A DNA stretch of 64,000 bases from Nonomuraea jiangxiensis (GCF_900099965.1 NZ_FNDJ01000007.1:218995-282994), one strand, 5' to 3'. Counted from the stretch's first letter, positions 1-9,616 are shown. Notes: a model not told the origin generated them from the sequence alone. A program made the numbers and translations.

Positions 1-859
1 GGGGCTGGTGCCATTCGGTCCAGCCGTACCCCGTGCGCCCGTCCTCGGCCTCGAACCGGCACATCGCCCTGGGGAACTCGGCCACCGCGCCCTCGGCGGA
101 CGTCAGCGTCACGGGGGCGAAGGCGAGCGGCCGCACCCGCGTGGCGAGCCCGGGGAAGCGCAGCACCGTCTCGACCGGGCGGTCCCCGTCGAACTCGGTC
201 GCCGCCGAGAAGTCCGCGACGTGCTCCAGCTCACCGCCCGGCGGCACCCGGAACGCGGGCCAGGGCAGGGCCACCCCCAGGTTGGCCTGCATGCCGTGCA
301 GCTGCGTGCCGTCCGCCAGCCGGCCGCTGCTCCACAGCCAGGAGATCGACCACCAGTCGCGTACGCCCCAGCTGTGGTCGCGCTCGCCGTGCCCGTGGAA
401 GGCCCCGCGGAAGCCCAGGCCCTCGATCGTGCCGTTGACCTCGCAGGGGACCTCGTAACGCGGGGTCAGGGCGTAGCCGTAGACGCCGCCGCTCGTACGC
501 CATTCGAGGTCCAGCGACAGGCCGGCGGAGGACAGGCGCACGCGCGCCGAACCGAACGGCTCGGGCGTGTGGCAGGAGGCCGTGTAGCCGTCGCCCGCCA
601 CCACCAGGCCGGGGCCGGGCAGCGGGGCCTCGTGGTCGATCACCTCGGCCCGGCGGCCGTCCCCGGTCACCAGGCAGGCCCAGTACCAGGCCCGCTTCCA
701 GTTCGGATAGAGGCCGAGCCGGACGTAGCCGCCCAGCTCGCCGTCCTCGGACACGAAGTCGAAGTAGTGGGACTCGTTCCACAACGGCTCGCCGCCGGGC
801 TTGTGCGCCTGCTCGTCCTCCTGGCTCAGTGGCCAGTCACCCATGTTGACGATCCGCAT
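1..859 (-). CDS. DUF7064-type hypothetical protein (3' end outside window)
   Basis: The reading frame is open from an ATG at 859 down to base 1 with no stop, so only the N-terminal 286 residues or so are present. The protein starts MRIVNMGDWPLSQEDEQ and contains an HGxGERDHSWGVRDWW motif near residue 155, typical of the DUF7064/7065 tocopherol-cyclase-like beta-barrel proteins that sit in steroid or lipid loci of actinobacteria. The biochemical role is unknown. A GGGAGG ribosome binding site lies 6-10 bases before the ATG. It follows the 890-1339 gene on the same strand with only 30 bases between them, and a perfect palindrome (869-878) fills that gap. Family assignment is by recall of motifs and is moderately secure. 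Confidence 0.7.
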   Translation of the reverse strand, partial: MRIVNMGDWPLSQEDEQAHKPGGEPLWNESHYFDFVSEDGELGGYVRLGLYPNWKRAWYWACLVTGDGRRAEVIDHEAPLPGPGLVVAGDGYTASCHTPEPFGSARVRLSSAGLSLDLEWRTSGGVYGYALTPRYEVPCEVNGTIEGLGFRGAFHGHGERDHSWGVRDWWSISWLWSSGRLADGTQLHGMQANLGVALPWPAFRVPPGGELEHVADFSAATEFDGDRPVETVLRFPGLATRVRPLAFAPVTLTSAEGAVAEFPRAMCRFEAEDGRTGYGWTEWHQP

Positions 860-868
860 CCTGCCTCC

Positions 869-878
869 CAAGCGCTTG
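869..878. promoter_or_regulatory. palindromic operator candidate CAAGCGCTTG
   Basis: A perfect 10-bp palindrome lies just upstream of the ribosome binding site of the 859 gene. With its flanks it matches the KstR2-type pattern ANCAAGNNCTTGNT at all but one position. TetR-family repressors of acyl-CoA or steroid genes use such sites. The match is seen; the regulator is an inference. Confidence 0.4.
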
Positions 879-889
879 CTACGATCAGC

Positions 890-1339
890 TTAGGGCAGGA
901 AGCGGGACCACCAGCGGGGCCTGCGGGGCGGATCCGGCAGGCGTCCGCGCTCGCGCAACCAGGCGGCGAAGTCGTCGGCGTCGGTGCGGTAGCCGGGCGC
1001 CGGGGCGGTGCGGGCCCGGGCGTAGGCGGCGAACTCCGCGGCCAGGTCGGCGCCCGCCGCGGCGGCGACGTCCGGGCGGATCCTGGCCACTATGCCGCGC
1101 CGCTTGGAGACCAGGCTCGCCGCCTGCGCCCTCATCCGCTCGGGATCGAACCCCGCCGGCGGCTCGGCTCCCCCGACCAGGGCGGCGACCACCCGCCCCT
1201 GCGCCTCGGCCAGCCACCGCTGGGCCACGGCCAGCTCCACCGCCTCGTCCGCCGCCTGGTCCGTAGCCGCCTCCCCTGTCCTGTCCGGCCCCTCGTCCGC
1301 CGTCCTCTGCGGTGCCTCGTCGGACGTCCTCCGGGTCAC
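890..1339 (-). CDS. SCO6045-like small protein, probable partner of DUF692 enzyme
   Basis: 149 aa. The start is taken as a GTG at 1339 that overlaps the TGA of the DUF692 gene (GTGA), indicating translational coupling; an upstream ATG at 1468 in the same frame would overlap the neighbour by 133 bases and is unlikely. The first 40 residues are hydrophilic and low complexity. The rest is an Ala/Arg-rich helical domain ending in DDFAAWLRERGRL and a basic WW tail, as in SCO6045-like proteins that always travel with DUF692 in actinobacteria. In characterised DUF692 (MNIO) pathways the enzyme needs a small partner that binds the precursor (MbnC, TglI, BufC), and this gene sits in the matching place. 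That role is inferred from position, not from sequence identity. Confidence 0.7.
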   Translation of the reverse strand: MTRRTSDEAPQRTADEGPDRTGEAATDQAADEAVELAVAQRWLAEAQGRVVAALVGGAEPPAGFDPERMRAQAASLVSKRRGIVARIRPDVAAAAGADLAAEFAAYARARTAPAPGYRTDADDFAAWLRERGRLPDPPRRPRWWSRFLP

Positions 1340-2178
1340 CGGGGGATCTCCGCTCCCACCCGGTGCATCGCGGCCCGGATCCGTGACAGCTCGGTCGCCA
1401 GAGCGGCGTCGCTCGGGTACTCGTCGTCCCACTCCAGCAGCACGCCCGAAGGACTGACCCGGGCGCACAGCTCGCTGAGCACGTCGAGGACCGCCTGCGG
1501 CGCCGCGGTGGTGTGCGTGTCGTGCCAGATGCCGTGGTGCTCGTATCCTCCGGCCACGTGCACGTACGCCAGGTGCTCCAGCGGCAGCGTGTCGAGCGCC
1601 GCCACCGCCGACAGGCCCAGGTTGAACTGGTTGGTGTAGAGGTTGGCCACGTCGATCAGCAACATGACCCCCGTACGCTCCACCAGCTCGGCGAGGAACT
1701 CGGCCTCGGTCAGCTCGTCGTCCGGCCAGCCGAAGATGGCGGCGACGTTCTCCAGGGCCAGCGGGACGGGCAGGGAGTCCTGCGCCCGGCGTACGTTCTC
1801 CGTGATGACCCGCAGCGACCAGCGCGTGCGGGGCACCGGCAGCAGGTGCCCCGCCTCCATGCCGCCGCCCCTGACGAACGCCAGGTGCTCGCTGACCAGC
1901 GGCGAGTCCAGCGCCTGCGCGCAGGCGGCCAGGTGGGCGAGCCGGTCCGCCGAGGGCCGCTCGGCGCCCCCGACCCCGAGCGACACCCCGTGCGGAACCA
2001 CCGGCAGCCCCCGGGCACGCAGCACCCGTAAGGACTCGGGCAAGTCGGCGGGCCTGACGTTCTCGGCGACCACCTCAAGGAAGTCGACCCCGGCCATGCG
2101 CTCGATCGTCAGGTCGAGCTCGGCCCGCCAGCCGATGCCCACCCCGAGATCCGGCAGGTCACGCTTGGAACCCGACAT
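1336..2178 (-). CDS. DUF692 family multinuclear non-heme iron oxidase (MNIO)
   Basis: 280 aa with a TIM-barrel DUF692/UPF0276 pattern. Probable metal ligands are visible: E35 (FLEVVAEN), H63 (VPHGVS), H98 (VSEHLAF), E143 (LALENVA), D176 (LLIDVANLYTN), H207 (YVHVAGG), D220/H222 (HDTHT) and E249 (LLEWDDEYP). Family members MbnB, TglH, ChrH and BufB modify cysteines of ribosomal peptides, using an iron cluster and oxygen. The start at 2178 is preferred over an ATG at 2211 because it follows the TGA of the upstream gene by one base and has GGAGG five bases before it. It is coupled to the 890-1339 gene by a GTGA overlap. The neighbour upstream carries a Cys-rich tail that is the obvious candidate substrate. 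Confidence 0.9.
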   Translation of the reverse strand: MSGSKRDLPDLGVGIGWRAELDLTIERMAGVDFLEVVAENVRPADLPESLRVLRARGLPVVPHGVSLGVGGAERPSADRLAHLAACAQALDSPLVSEHLAFVRGGGMEAGHLLPVPRTRWSLRVITENVRRAQDSLPVPLALENVAAIFGWPDDELTEAEFLAELVERTGVMLLIDVANLYTNQFNLGLSAVAALDTLPLEHLAYVHVAGGYEHHGIWHDTHTTAAPQAVLDVLSELCARVSPSGVLLEWDDEYPSDAALATELSRIRAAMHRVGAEIPR

Positions 2179-2179
2179 G

Positions 2180-3142
2180 TCAGCCTCCACCGCCGCCACA
2201 CCCGCCTCCACCGCCGCACGAGCTCGACCCGCCGCCGCACGAGGACAGACCGCCCTCGTACCTGCTCGACGTGCCGGCGCAGCTGTAGGAGGTCACACCG
2301 GCACCGCAGGAGGACGAGCTGCTCCCAGAGGACGAGCCGCCCCTGGAGTACGCGGACCGCCGCCGGCTCGGACTAGCGGGAGCGCCGACCCCGAGAAGTT
2401 CGGCCCGCAGGCCCGGATTGCGCAGCTCGTCCAGCCCGTAGAGGGCCATGGCCACCGGAAGGTCGGCGTCGCCCCGGAGGGTCGCCCGCCTGGCCGCGTC
2501 CAGCACCTCCTGACCCAGCGGTGTCAGCGGCCCCCGCCCGGCACGACGGTTCCACCAGGCCCCCACCGCGGTGGTCACCATCGTGCCCACGAAGACGAGC
2601 ATGGCCGGCAGCAGCAGCAGGCGCTCGCCGCCCAACACGAGCAGCACCACGGAGCCGGCCGCCCCGGCGAATGACGCGATCGCCAGCGCCCCCAGCCAGG
2701 TGCCCAGCCGCTCGGCCCGGGCGAGGGCGCCGTCCGCCGGGATCATGCCGGTCCTCGCGAGATACTGCTCGATCGTCTCCACGGCCAGGCTCCTGGCGAC
2801 CATGCGCCTGAGCGAGCCCGCCGCCATGCCGGAGTGGGTGGCGACCGTGCCCAGCACCGTCTCCTCGACGGGCTCGCGCGACCTCCTGGCCCCCTCGACG
2901 TGGTGCACGCGGCCCCCGCGTGCCACCCGGATGTCCCCAGAGTTCGCCAGCAACCCCACCGCTGTGTCCGCCACCCGGTCCGCACCGCCCGCCAGATAGG
3001 CCAGCTCGTAGCGGCCGGGGGCGCGAAGGCGGGAGTGTCGCGTGACCGCGCGGGTGGCGGCGTGCTCGCGTTTGATCGCTCGTGCGGTGACGGCGGCCCC
3101 CGCCGCCAGGACCACTGAAAGAATCAGCAGGAACAGGTCCAT
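2180..3142 (-). CDS. TIGR04222 membrane protein with Cys/Ser/Gly-rich C-terminal tail
   Basis: 320 aa. Hydrophobic segments lie at about 3-20, 146-170 and 174-197, with a soluble helical region at 25-140 between them. From about residue 256 the sequence becomes low complexity, made of Ser, Gly, Tyr and five cysteines (279, 288, 302, 309, 315), and ends in a pure Gly/Cys run. This is the organisation of the TIGR04222 family, whose tails are found beside DUF692 genes. The tail may be a membrane-tethered substrate for the MNIO enzyme encoded one base downstream; that is inference. A GGGGAGG site precedes the ATG at 3142. It is first in a three-gene operon. No signal peptidase site is obvious. 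Confidence 0.88.
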   Translation of the reverse strand: MDLFLLILSVVLAAGAAVTARAIKREHAATRAVTRHSRLRAPGRYELAYLAGGADRVADTAVGLLANSGDIRVARGGRVHHVEGARRSREPVEETVLGTVATHSGMAAGSLRRMVARSLAVETIEQYLARTGMIPADGALARAERLGTWLGALAIASFAGAAGSVVLLVLGGERLLLLPAMLVFVGTMVTTAVGAWWNRRAGRGPLTPLGQEVLDAARRATLRGDADLPVAMALYGLDELRNPGLRAELLGVGAPASPSRRRSAYSRGGSSSGSSSSSCGAGVTSYSCAGTSSRYEGGLSSCGGGSSSCGGGGGCGGGGG

Positions 3143-3266
3143 GAAACGGCCTCCCCTCGTGCGGTCGTTCAGGCTGGATGCCGGAATGACGCCTTGAGGG
3201 AGAGCGTAAATAGTCCGTTACCCGGACAGCGGGTTTCGCTCGATTAGCTCACGCACAAGTCATGTT

Positions 3267-3298
3267 CCCTGTGCGGTACGGCGCTGTACCGCACAGGG
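3267..3298 (-). terminator. hairpin terminator after pckG
   Basis: A 13-bp perfect inverted repeat (CCCTGTGCGGTAC with GTACCGCACAGGG) with a six-base loop starts ten bases beyond the pckG stop. No strong T-run follows, as is common in actinomycetes. It also separates pckG from the 3142-890 operon downstream. Confidence 0.8.
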
Positions 3299-3307
3299 GT
3301 CCTCCGC

Positions 3308-5101
<1,794 letters not shown>

Positions 5102-5269
5102 GACTGCGACTCCTCCACTCTCTCAGGGCCCAGTCATCATTAACGACGAAGCGGCGTGAAAGCCAATTGGCATAGACCTGTTGGCATGGCCGTCGCCGCA
5201 GGCAGCGGCCCTGACGATTGGGGGAGCCTACCCAAGCCGAGCGGTTTTAAAAGAATGAATTCCGCGCAG

Positions 5270-5322
5270 TGGTCCAGTCCAATACCGCTGGTCTAAACCA
5301 ATTTCCCCAGTGGTTTAGTCCA
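5270..5322. promoter_or_regulatory. three tandem DasR (GntR/HutC)-like operators upstream of pckG
   Basis: Three 12-bp imperfect palindromes occur in 53 bases: TGGTCCAGTCCA (5270-5281), TGGTCTAAACCA (5289-5300) and TGGTTTAGTCCA (5311-5322). Compared with the DasR site core TGGTCTAGACCA they carry two, one and two differences. Centre spacings are 19 and 22 bases, about two helical turns. The rest of 5102-5350 holds no gene. They lie between the end of the 5872-5351 gene and the pckG start, so pckG is the likely target. Confidence 0.7.
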
Positions 5323-5350
5323 TTCGTCGCGCCGTTTCCGCTGCGTGGTC

Positions 5351-5872
5351 TCAGGAATGGACGTCGGGGCCCTCCGAGCGGACTCTGTCGACGTGCTGGA
5401 GAGCATCCCGCAGGTCGGCGAGCCACGTGTCGGTGTTCTTCCCGACGAGGCGGACGCACCAGGCGAGGGCGTCGCTGCGACTCCTGGCCACGCCGGCGGC
5501 CACGAGCGTGTCGAGGACCTGGCGCTCCGCCTGCCGCAGCCGGGTCATCACGGGCACGGAGAGTGTGGTGAACATCACAGTATGGCCACCACAGACGACA
5601 CCCCACGACACCTTCTGCCGGAACTTGTGCTCGGCCTCCCTGGCGATCTCGATGCGCCGCTCGCGCGTCTCCTCCCTGAACCGCCGGGCCAGCCCTTCGA
5701 CCATGGCGGCCCGCTCGGCCTCCGGGACGTCCTCCGACAGGTCGGGCAGCGTGCCGAGCACCGCGATCTCCTCGCGGTCCCTGACGATCTCCGGCGCGCC
5801 GGTGAACCACCCCTCGGGCAGCCGGCCGGCGAACCACCCATGCACCTGTGCCGTCGTATCATCTATTGCCAT
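5351..5872 (-). CDS. hypothetical protein with RHH-like C-terminus
   Basis: 173 aa from ATG 5872 (MAIDDTTAQVHGWFAG). I do not recognise a named family. The middle is a charged helix (about 60-90), followed by a hydrophobic stretch. The last 60 residues contain LDTLVAAGVARSRSDALAWCVRLVG, split as a strand-like part plus helices. This resembles the helix-turn of ribbon-helix-helix or CopG-like proteins, where SRSxAI/LxW is typical, but a DNA-binding role is only a guess. There is no Shine-Dalgarno sequence; a CATAAT hexamer and the inverted repeat 5873-5886 abut the ATG, so the mRNA is probably leaderless or nearly so. The protein lies alone between pckG and the NlpC/P60 gene. Confidence 0.6.
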   Translation of the reverse strand: MAIDDTTAQVHGWFAGRLPEGWFTGAPEIVRDREEIAVLGTLPDLSEDVPEAERAAMVEGLARRFREETRERRIEIAREAEHKFRQKVSWGVVCGGHTVMFTTLSVPVMTRLRQAERQVLDTLVAAGVARSRSDALAWCVRLVGKNTDTWLADLRDALQHVDRVRSEGPDVHS

Positions 5873-5886
5873 GTAATTATGATTAC
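5873..5886. promoter_or_regulatory. inverted repeat at the start of the 5872 gene
   Basis: GTAAT-tatg-ATTAC is a perfect 5-bp inverted repeat in an AT-rich patch directly in front of the ATG. In this GC-rich DNA it stands out as a promoter -10 region, possibly an autoregulatory site. Confidence 0.35.
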
Positions 5887-5945
5887 ACGGTTGCGCGCCC
5901 AATGCACTCTCCAGATCAGTGCGCTGTGCGCGAAAAGCCGGCCGG

Positions 5946-7130
5946 TCAGCGGACTCGGGCGGCGGCTATCGGGCTCACCCGGACGACTCCGGCCAGATTG
6001 CGGGTGTAGACCGAGGAGATTTTGACCACGTCTCCGGTACGTGGGGCCTGGATCATTTTCCCGTTGCCCCAGTAAATCGCCACGTGCGAGATGTAATCCG
6101 GATTTGTCGGGTCAAGGCGCCAGAAGATCAGATCGCCGGGCTGGGCGTGCGCCAGGTCGACCTGCGGGCCGGTCACCCACTGCTGGTGCGTCACCCGGGG
6201 CATCCGCACCCCGGCCTGGGCGTAAGCCCACTGGACCAGCCCCGAGCAGTCGAAGGTGTCGGGGCCCTCGGCGCCCCACACGTACGGTCTGCCGAGCTTG
6301 GAGGCGGCGGCCTTGAGCGCGGTCGTGATCTGCTCGGCCGTCATGAACGAGCCCGAGGGCCAGTTCTGCGTGGCCTTCTGGGCGGGCGGCAGCACCGGGT
6401 TGATCGTGGCCACCTGCGTGCCCTTGGGCAGGTTCTTCAGGATGAGCCCGCGCAGCTTCGCGGAGTCGGTCTTGGGGGCGCTGATGATGAGCGCGTTGTC
6501 GTGCGGCAGGCCCAGCCTGCGGCCGACGTCCCTGGACACCAGGGCGTCCACGGCGCCGAACCCGGTGGTGGCGTACGCGCCGATCCGCAGCGGCCCGGCC
6601 GGGCCGTTCACCTGCCGGTGCAGGCTCAGCCCGCCGTCGTTGCCCAGCACGAACGAGACCGCCACGTCACCGGCCGCGACGTTGTGCCACAGCGCGTCGG
6701 ACGAGGCGGTCACCTTGGGTGTGAAGGCGCGGAAGGTGGAGGGATTGACGGCCAGCGTCTGCACCCGCTTGCCGTCGAGCGTGATGGACGCGGCGTCGGC
6801 CAGCTCCAGCGCCCGCACGCCGCGGAGCTTGGCGACCTTCTGTAAGAGCTCGTTGGTGAACGGCCTGGTCGTGAGCACGAACAGGTTGGGCTTGTGCAAC
6901 TGGCCCAGCGGCGCCACCGGCTGGAGGGTCGCGCCCGGCTGCTGGACGGCTCCGGCAGGTTGCTGGACGGTCCCGGCCGGCTGCTGCTGCCGCTGGTCCG
7001 CCATCAGCGTCTGGCGGGTCACCGGCTGATCGCCGCGCCCCGCCACCGGCAGCGCCCCCTTCTCCACCTCCGCCAGCAGCAGCACGTCCGCGGTCAGCAC
7101 CGCGACCAGCAGCACCACGATGAACGGCAC
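5946..7130 (-). CDS. C40 family (NlpC/P60) cell-wall hydrolase
   Basis: 394 aa as drawn. Residues 4-22 are a membrane anchor, 45-72 a Gln/Pro-rich linker with QQPAG repeats, 80-245 an unrecognised domain, and 262-385 an NlpC/P60 peptidase domain with catalytic Cys295 (DTFDCSGLVQWAY) and His349 (ISHVAIYWG). Such enzymes cut the D-Glu to DAP bond of peptidoglycan stem peptides outside the membrane. The start is uncertain: GTG 7130 has no ribosome binding site, while the open frame continues upstream and encodes the basic stretch RKRRNTYK just before the anchor, so the true start probably lies near 7160-7200. It follows greA, separated by a strong terminator. Confidence 0.88.
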   Translation of the reverse strand: MPFIVVLLVAVLTADVLLLAEVEKGALPVAGRGDQPVTRQTLMADQRQQQPAGTVQQPAGAVQQPGATLQPVAPLGQLHKPNLFVLTTRPFTNELLQKVAKLRGVRALELADAASITLDGKRVQTLAVNPSTFRAFTPKVTASSDALWHNVAAGDVAVSFVLGNDGGLSLHRQVNGPAGPLRIGAYATTGFGAVDALVSRDVGRRLGLPHDNALIISAPKTDSAKLRGLILKNLPKGTQVATINPVLPPAQKATQNWPSGSFMTAEQITTALKAAASKLGRPYVWGAEGPDTFDCSGLVQWAYAQAGVRMPRVTHQQWVTGPQVDLAHAQPGDLIFWRLDPTNPDYISHVAIYWGNGKMIQAPRTGDVVKISSVYTRNLAGVVRVSPIAAARVR

Positions 7131-7204
7131 CAGCTTGTACGTGTTACGCCGCTTACGAGACTGGACGAGGAAGCTCAGGTCCTGCCGGATTCCGGACCCA
7201 TGCG

Positions 7205-7236
7205 AAAAATCCGCCGGGCCGACGTGGGCCCGGCGG
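7205..7236 (-). terminator. intrinsic terminator of greA
   Basis: A 10-bp GC-rich perfect stem (CCGCCGGGCC with GGCCCGGCGG, six-base loop) is followed on the minus strand by ATTTTT. It starts 17 bases after the greA stop, a textbook rho-independent terminator. Confidence 0.9.
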
Positions 7237-7252
7237 TCGTGGTCCAGGGGGC

Positions 7253-7753
7253 TCAGTTCCCGATGTACGGGACTGCCTCGAGGATCTCGACGGTGTTCTG
7301 GCGCCCGTTCGGCAGGGAGTAGGTCGCCTTCTCCCCGATCTTCTTCCCGTTGATCGCCGACCCGAGGGGGGACTTCGGCGAGTAGACGTCGATGGGGGCG
7401 CCGCTCTCCTCACGGGAGGCGAGCAGGAAGGTGACCTCGTCGTCGTCGCCGACGAACCGGATCGTCACTGTCATGCCGGGACCCACCACACCCTCGGCCT
7501 TGGGTGCCTCTCCCACCTGGGCGTTGTCGAGGATCTGCCGAAGGTGGAAGATGCGGGCTTCCATCTTGCCCTGCTCGTCCTTGGCGGCGTGGTATCCGCC
7601 GTTTTCACGCAGGTCGCCCTCTTCGCGGGCGGCCTCGATCTTCTTGGCGATGTCGACGCGCCCGGGGCCAGAGAGATACTCGTACTCCGCCTTCAGACGG
7701 TCGTACGCCTCCTGCGTCAGCCATGTGACGTTCTCATCACGAGAGTCGGCCAC
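7253..7753 (-). CDS. greA: transcription elongation factor GreA
   Basis: 166 aa. The N-terminal coiled coil (about 15-85) carries the acidic tip motif DLRENGGYHAAKDEQG that reaches into the RNA polymerase secondary channel and stimulates cleavage of backtracked transcripts. The C-terminal FKBP-like domain ends in YSLPNGRQNTVEILEAVPY. The GTG start at 7753 has AAGGAG five bases upstream. Its place next to a DUF4307 gene and mca is conserved in actinobacteria. Confidence 0.97.
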   Translation of the reverse strand: MADSRDENVTWLTQEAYDRLKAEYEYLSGPGRVDIAKKIEAAREEGDLRENGGYHAAKDEQGKMEARIFHLRQILDNAQVGEAPKAEGVVGPGMTVTIRFVGDDDEVTFLLASREESGAPIDVYSPKSPLGSAINGKKIGEKATYSLPNGRQNTVEILEAVPYIGN

Positions 7754-7861
7754 GGGTTCTCCTTGCTTGCCTAGGGGGCCCTGTGATCACTTGGGGTTGC
7801 GCCAGGTTGAATTGCGAAAGGCTAACAAGTTAACCGCTCCAACGCTTCCCCAAATGTCTCA

Positions 7862-8281
7862 CTATACGAGATTGCAGTACTGGACGTGGACGGAAGTGGC
7901 CTCGCCACTCGTGTCGAGGCTTTCCTTGAGCTGCTTACTACCCTCACCTGGCGGGATTCTTACTTCCTTGCTGCCCACTTCCGCGTGATTGACGTCGAGC
8001 GCCCTGATCCGGCAGACGGCCACCCTATCGTCCGGCTTGTACACCTCGAAAGTGATCTCAGCCTGGCTCGGGCTGTTCACCTGGAACGTCACTACCTGTG
8101 ACGGCACCTCCGCGCCGCCCGCCGTCATCGACCACATCACGTAGCCCCAGCCGCCGGCGATGATGGCCACCAGCACGCCGATCACGACGTGCACGACCAG
8201 CCGACCACCTCGCCTGGGACGGTCGGGGAAGTCGTCGGGTGTGCCGAGAACGGGCCCGTTCTCGGCATCTCTGGTGACCAT
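7862..8281 (-). CDS. DUF4307 domain membrane protein
   Basis: 139 aa from ATG 8281, with GGGAG eight bases before it. A basic N-terminus (RPRRGGR) precedes a single transmembrane helix at about 28-50. An extracytoplasmic beta-rich domain of about 85 residues follows, with two cysteines (AVCRIRAL and VQYCNLV) that could form a disulfide. This is the DUF4307 pattern; function is unknown. It is divergent from mca, and the pair is conserved next to greA in mycothiol-producing bacteria, which hints at a role tied to thiol or envelope stress. Confidence 0.88.
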   Translation of the reverse strand: MVTRDAENGPVLGTPDDFPDRPRRGGRLVVHVVIGVLVAIIAGGWGYVMWSMTAGGAEVPSQVVTFQVNSPSQAEITFEVYKPDDRVAVCRIRALDVNHAEVGSKEVRIPPGEGSKQLKESLDTSGEATSVHVQYCNLV

Positions 8282-8412
8282 GGCGGAATCTCCCTGCACT
8301 CCCTCGGCGTTATCCGAGACAATTGTCGCTCGCGGGGGGAGTGCCCTCGCGACCGCCCAGCAGAAACTAACCTCTCTGGGCGACTGACTGGTCCAATGAG
8401 GAGAGCTCTCCC

Positions 8413-9297
8413 GTGAGTGCACCGCTGAGACTGATGGCCGTCCACGCCCATCCCGATGACGAGTCGAGCAAGGGCGCCGCCACAATGGCGCGCTACGTGC
8501 GCGAAGGCGTGGAAGTGCTGGTGTGTACGTGTACGGGCGGTGAACGCGGATCAGTGCTCAACCCCAAGATGGACCGGCCTGAGATCGTCGCCAACATCGG
8601 CGAGGTGCGCAGGGCCGAGATGTCGCGGGCGCGCGAGATCCTCGGCGTCGAGCAGCGTTTCCTGGGATTCGTCGACTCCGGCCTGCCGGAGAGCGAGGAG
8701 GAGGAGCTGCCCGAGGGCTGCTTCGCCGTGCAGAAGCTCGAGGACGCCGCTGCGCCGCTGGTGGCGGCCGTACGCGAGTTCAGGCCGCACGTCATCATCA
8801 CCTACGACGACGACGGCGGCTACCCGCACCCCGACCACATCATGACCAACAAGGTCTCCGTGGAGGCCTTCGAGGCGGCCGGCGACCCCGACCGCTACCC
8901 GGGCACCGGCGACCCCTGGCAGCCGCTGAAGCTCTACTACCACATGGGCTTCACCAAGGAGCGTTTCGAAGCCCTCCACGAGGCCATGAACTCGCGCGGC
9001 CTCGGCTCCCCCTACTCCGACTGGATCGCCCGCTGGGAGGACCGACCCGCCAAGTGGCCGGTGACCACGCGGGTGCCCTGCGGCGACTACTTCCAGATCC
9101 GCGACGACGCGCTGCTCGCCCACGCCACCCAGGTGGACCCGGAGGGCTTCTGGTTCGTCTGCCCGCGCGAGCTGCAGCAGGAGATCTGGCCGACGGAGGA
9201 CTACCACCTGGCGCGCTCGCTGGTGGACACCGAGCTGCCGGAGGACGACCTGTTCACCGGCATCCACGCCGAGGACGTCTCACCGGCCTGTCACTGA
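8413..9297 (+). CDS. mca: mycothiol S-conjugate amidase Mca
   Basis: 294 aa. Mca hydrolyses mycothiol S-conjugates of electrophiles and antibiotics to release mercapturic acids for export. Zinc-binding motifs of the LmbE-like fold are visible: AHPDDE (11-16) and HPDH at about 142-145 with the preceding YDDDGGYPHPDH. Length and the C-terminal segment favour Mca over the paralogue MshB. The GTG start at 8413 has GGAGAG nearby. It is divergent from DUF4307 and followed by a hairpin and a small membrane protein, a common actinobacterial order. Confidence 0.95.
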   Translation: MSAPLRLMAVHAHPDDESSKGAATMARYVREGVEVLVCTCTGGERGSVLNPKMDRPEIVANIGEVRRAEMSRAREILGVEQRFLGFVDSGLPESEEEELPEGCFAVQKLEDAAAPLVAAVREFRPHVIITYDDDGGYPHPDHIMTNKVSVEAFEAAGDPDRYPGTGDPWQPLKLYYHMGFTKERFEALHEAMNSRGLGSPYSDWIARWEDRPAKWPVTTRVPCGDYFQIRDDALLAHATQVDPEGFWFVCPRELQQEIWPTEDYHLARSLVDTELPEDDLFTGIHAEDVSPACH

Positions 9298-9318
9298 CGG
9301 CGGGGCCTTTGCCCGCCG
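9298..9318 (+). terminator. hairpin directly after mca
   Basis: A 7-bp perfect stem (CGGCGGG with CCCGCCG) with a seven-base loop begins at the first base after the mca stop. Confidence 0.6.
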
Positions 9319-9439
9319 CTGACCCGGACCCGCCTCACCCGCCGCCGGCAGGGATCGCGTTTACCCGCCGATGGCAGGACCGCTCCCACCCCCACCTGCC
9401 ACTGGCAGGACCACCACCCCCTGGTGGCAGACTGGAGGG

Positions 9440-9616
9440 GTGACAGTTCTAGCAGCGGGTGAAGTCAGTCCGGGTCTGCTCGGCTTCGTGGTGGTGGCCC
9501 TGCTGGGCCTGGCGCTGTTCGTCCTGATCAAGTCGATGAACAAGCAGATGTCGAAGATTCAGGTGCCGCACGAAAGCGACCAGGACAACAAGAAGGCTGA
9601 TGTAGATGCCGATTGA
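9440..9616 (+). CDS. small single-pass membrane protein, conserved downstream of mca
   Basis: 58 aa from GTG 9440 (VTVLAAGEVSPGLLGFVV). It has one transmembrane helix at about 12-32, then IKSMNKQMSKI and a short acidic or basic tail. Small proteins of this kind follow mca in many actinomycetes; the function is unknown. The GGAGG just before the GTG is too close to act as a ribosome binding site. A CAGACT hexamer ends six bases before the GTG, so translation is probably leaderless. The next gene overlaps it by 11 bases. Confidence 0.75.
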   Translation: MTVLAAGEVSPGLLGFVVVALLGLALFVLIKSMNKQMSKIQVPHESDQDNKKADVDAD

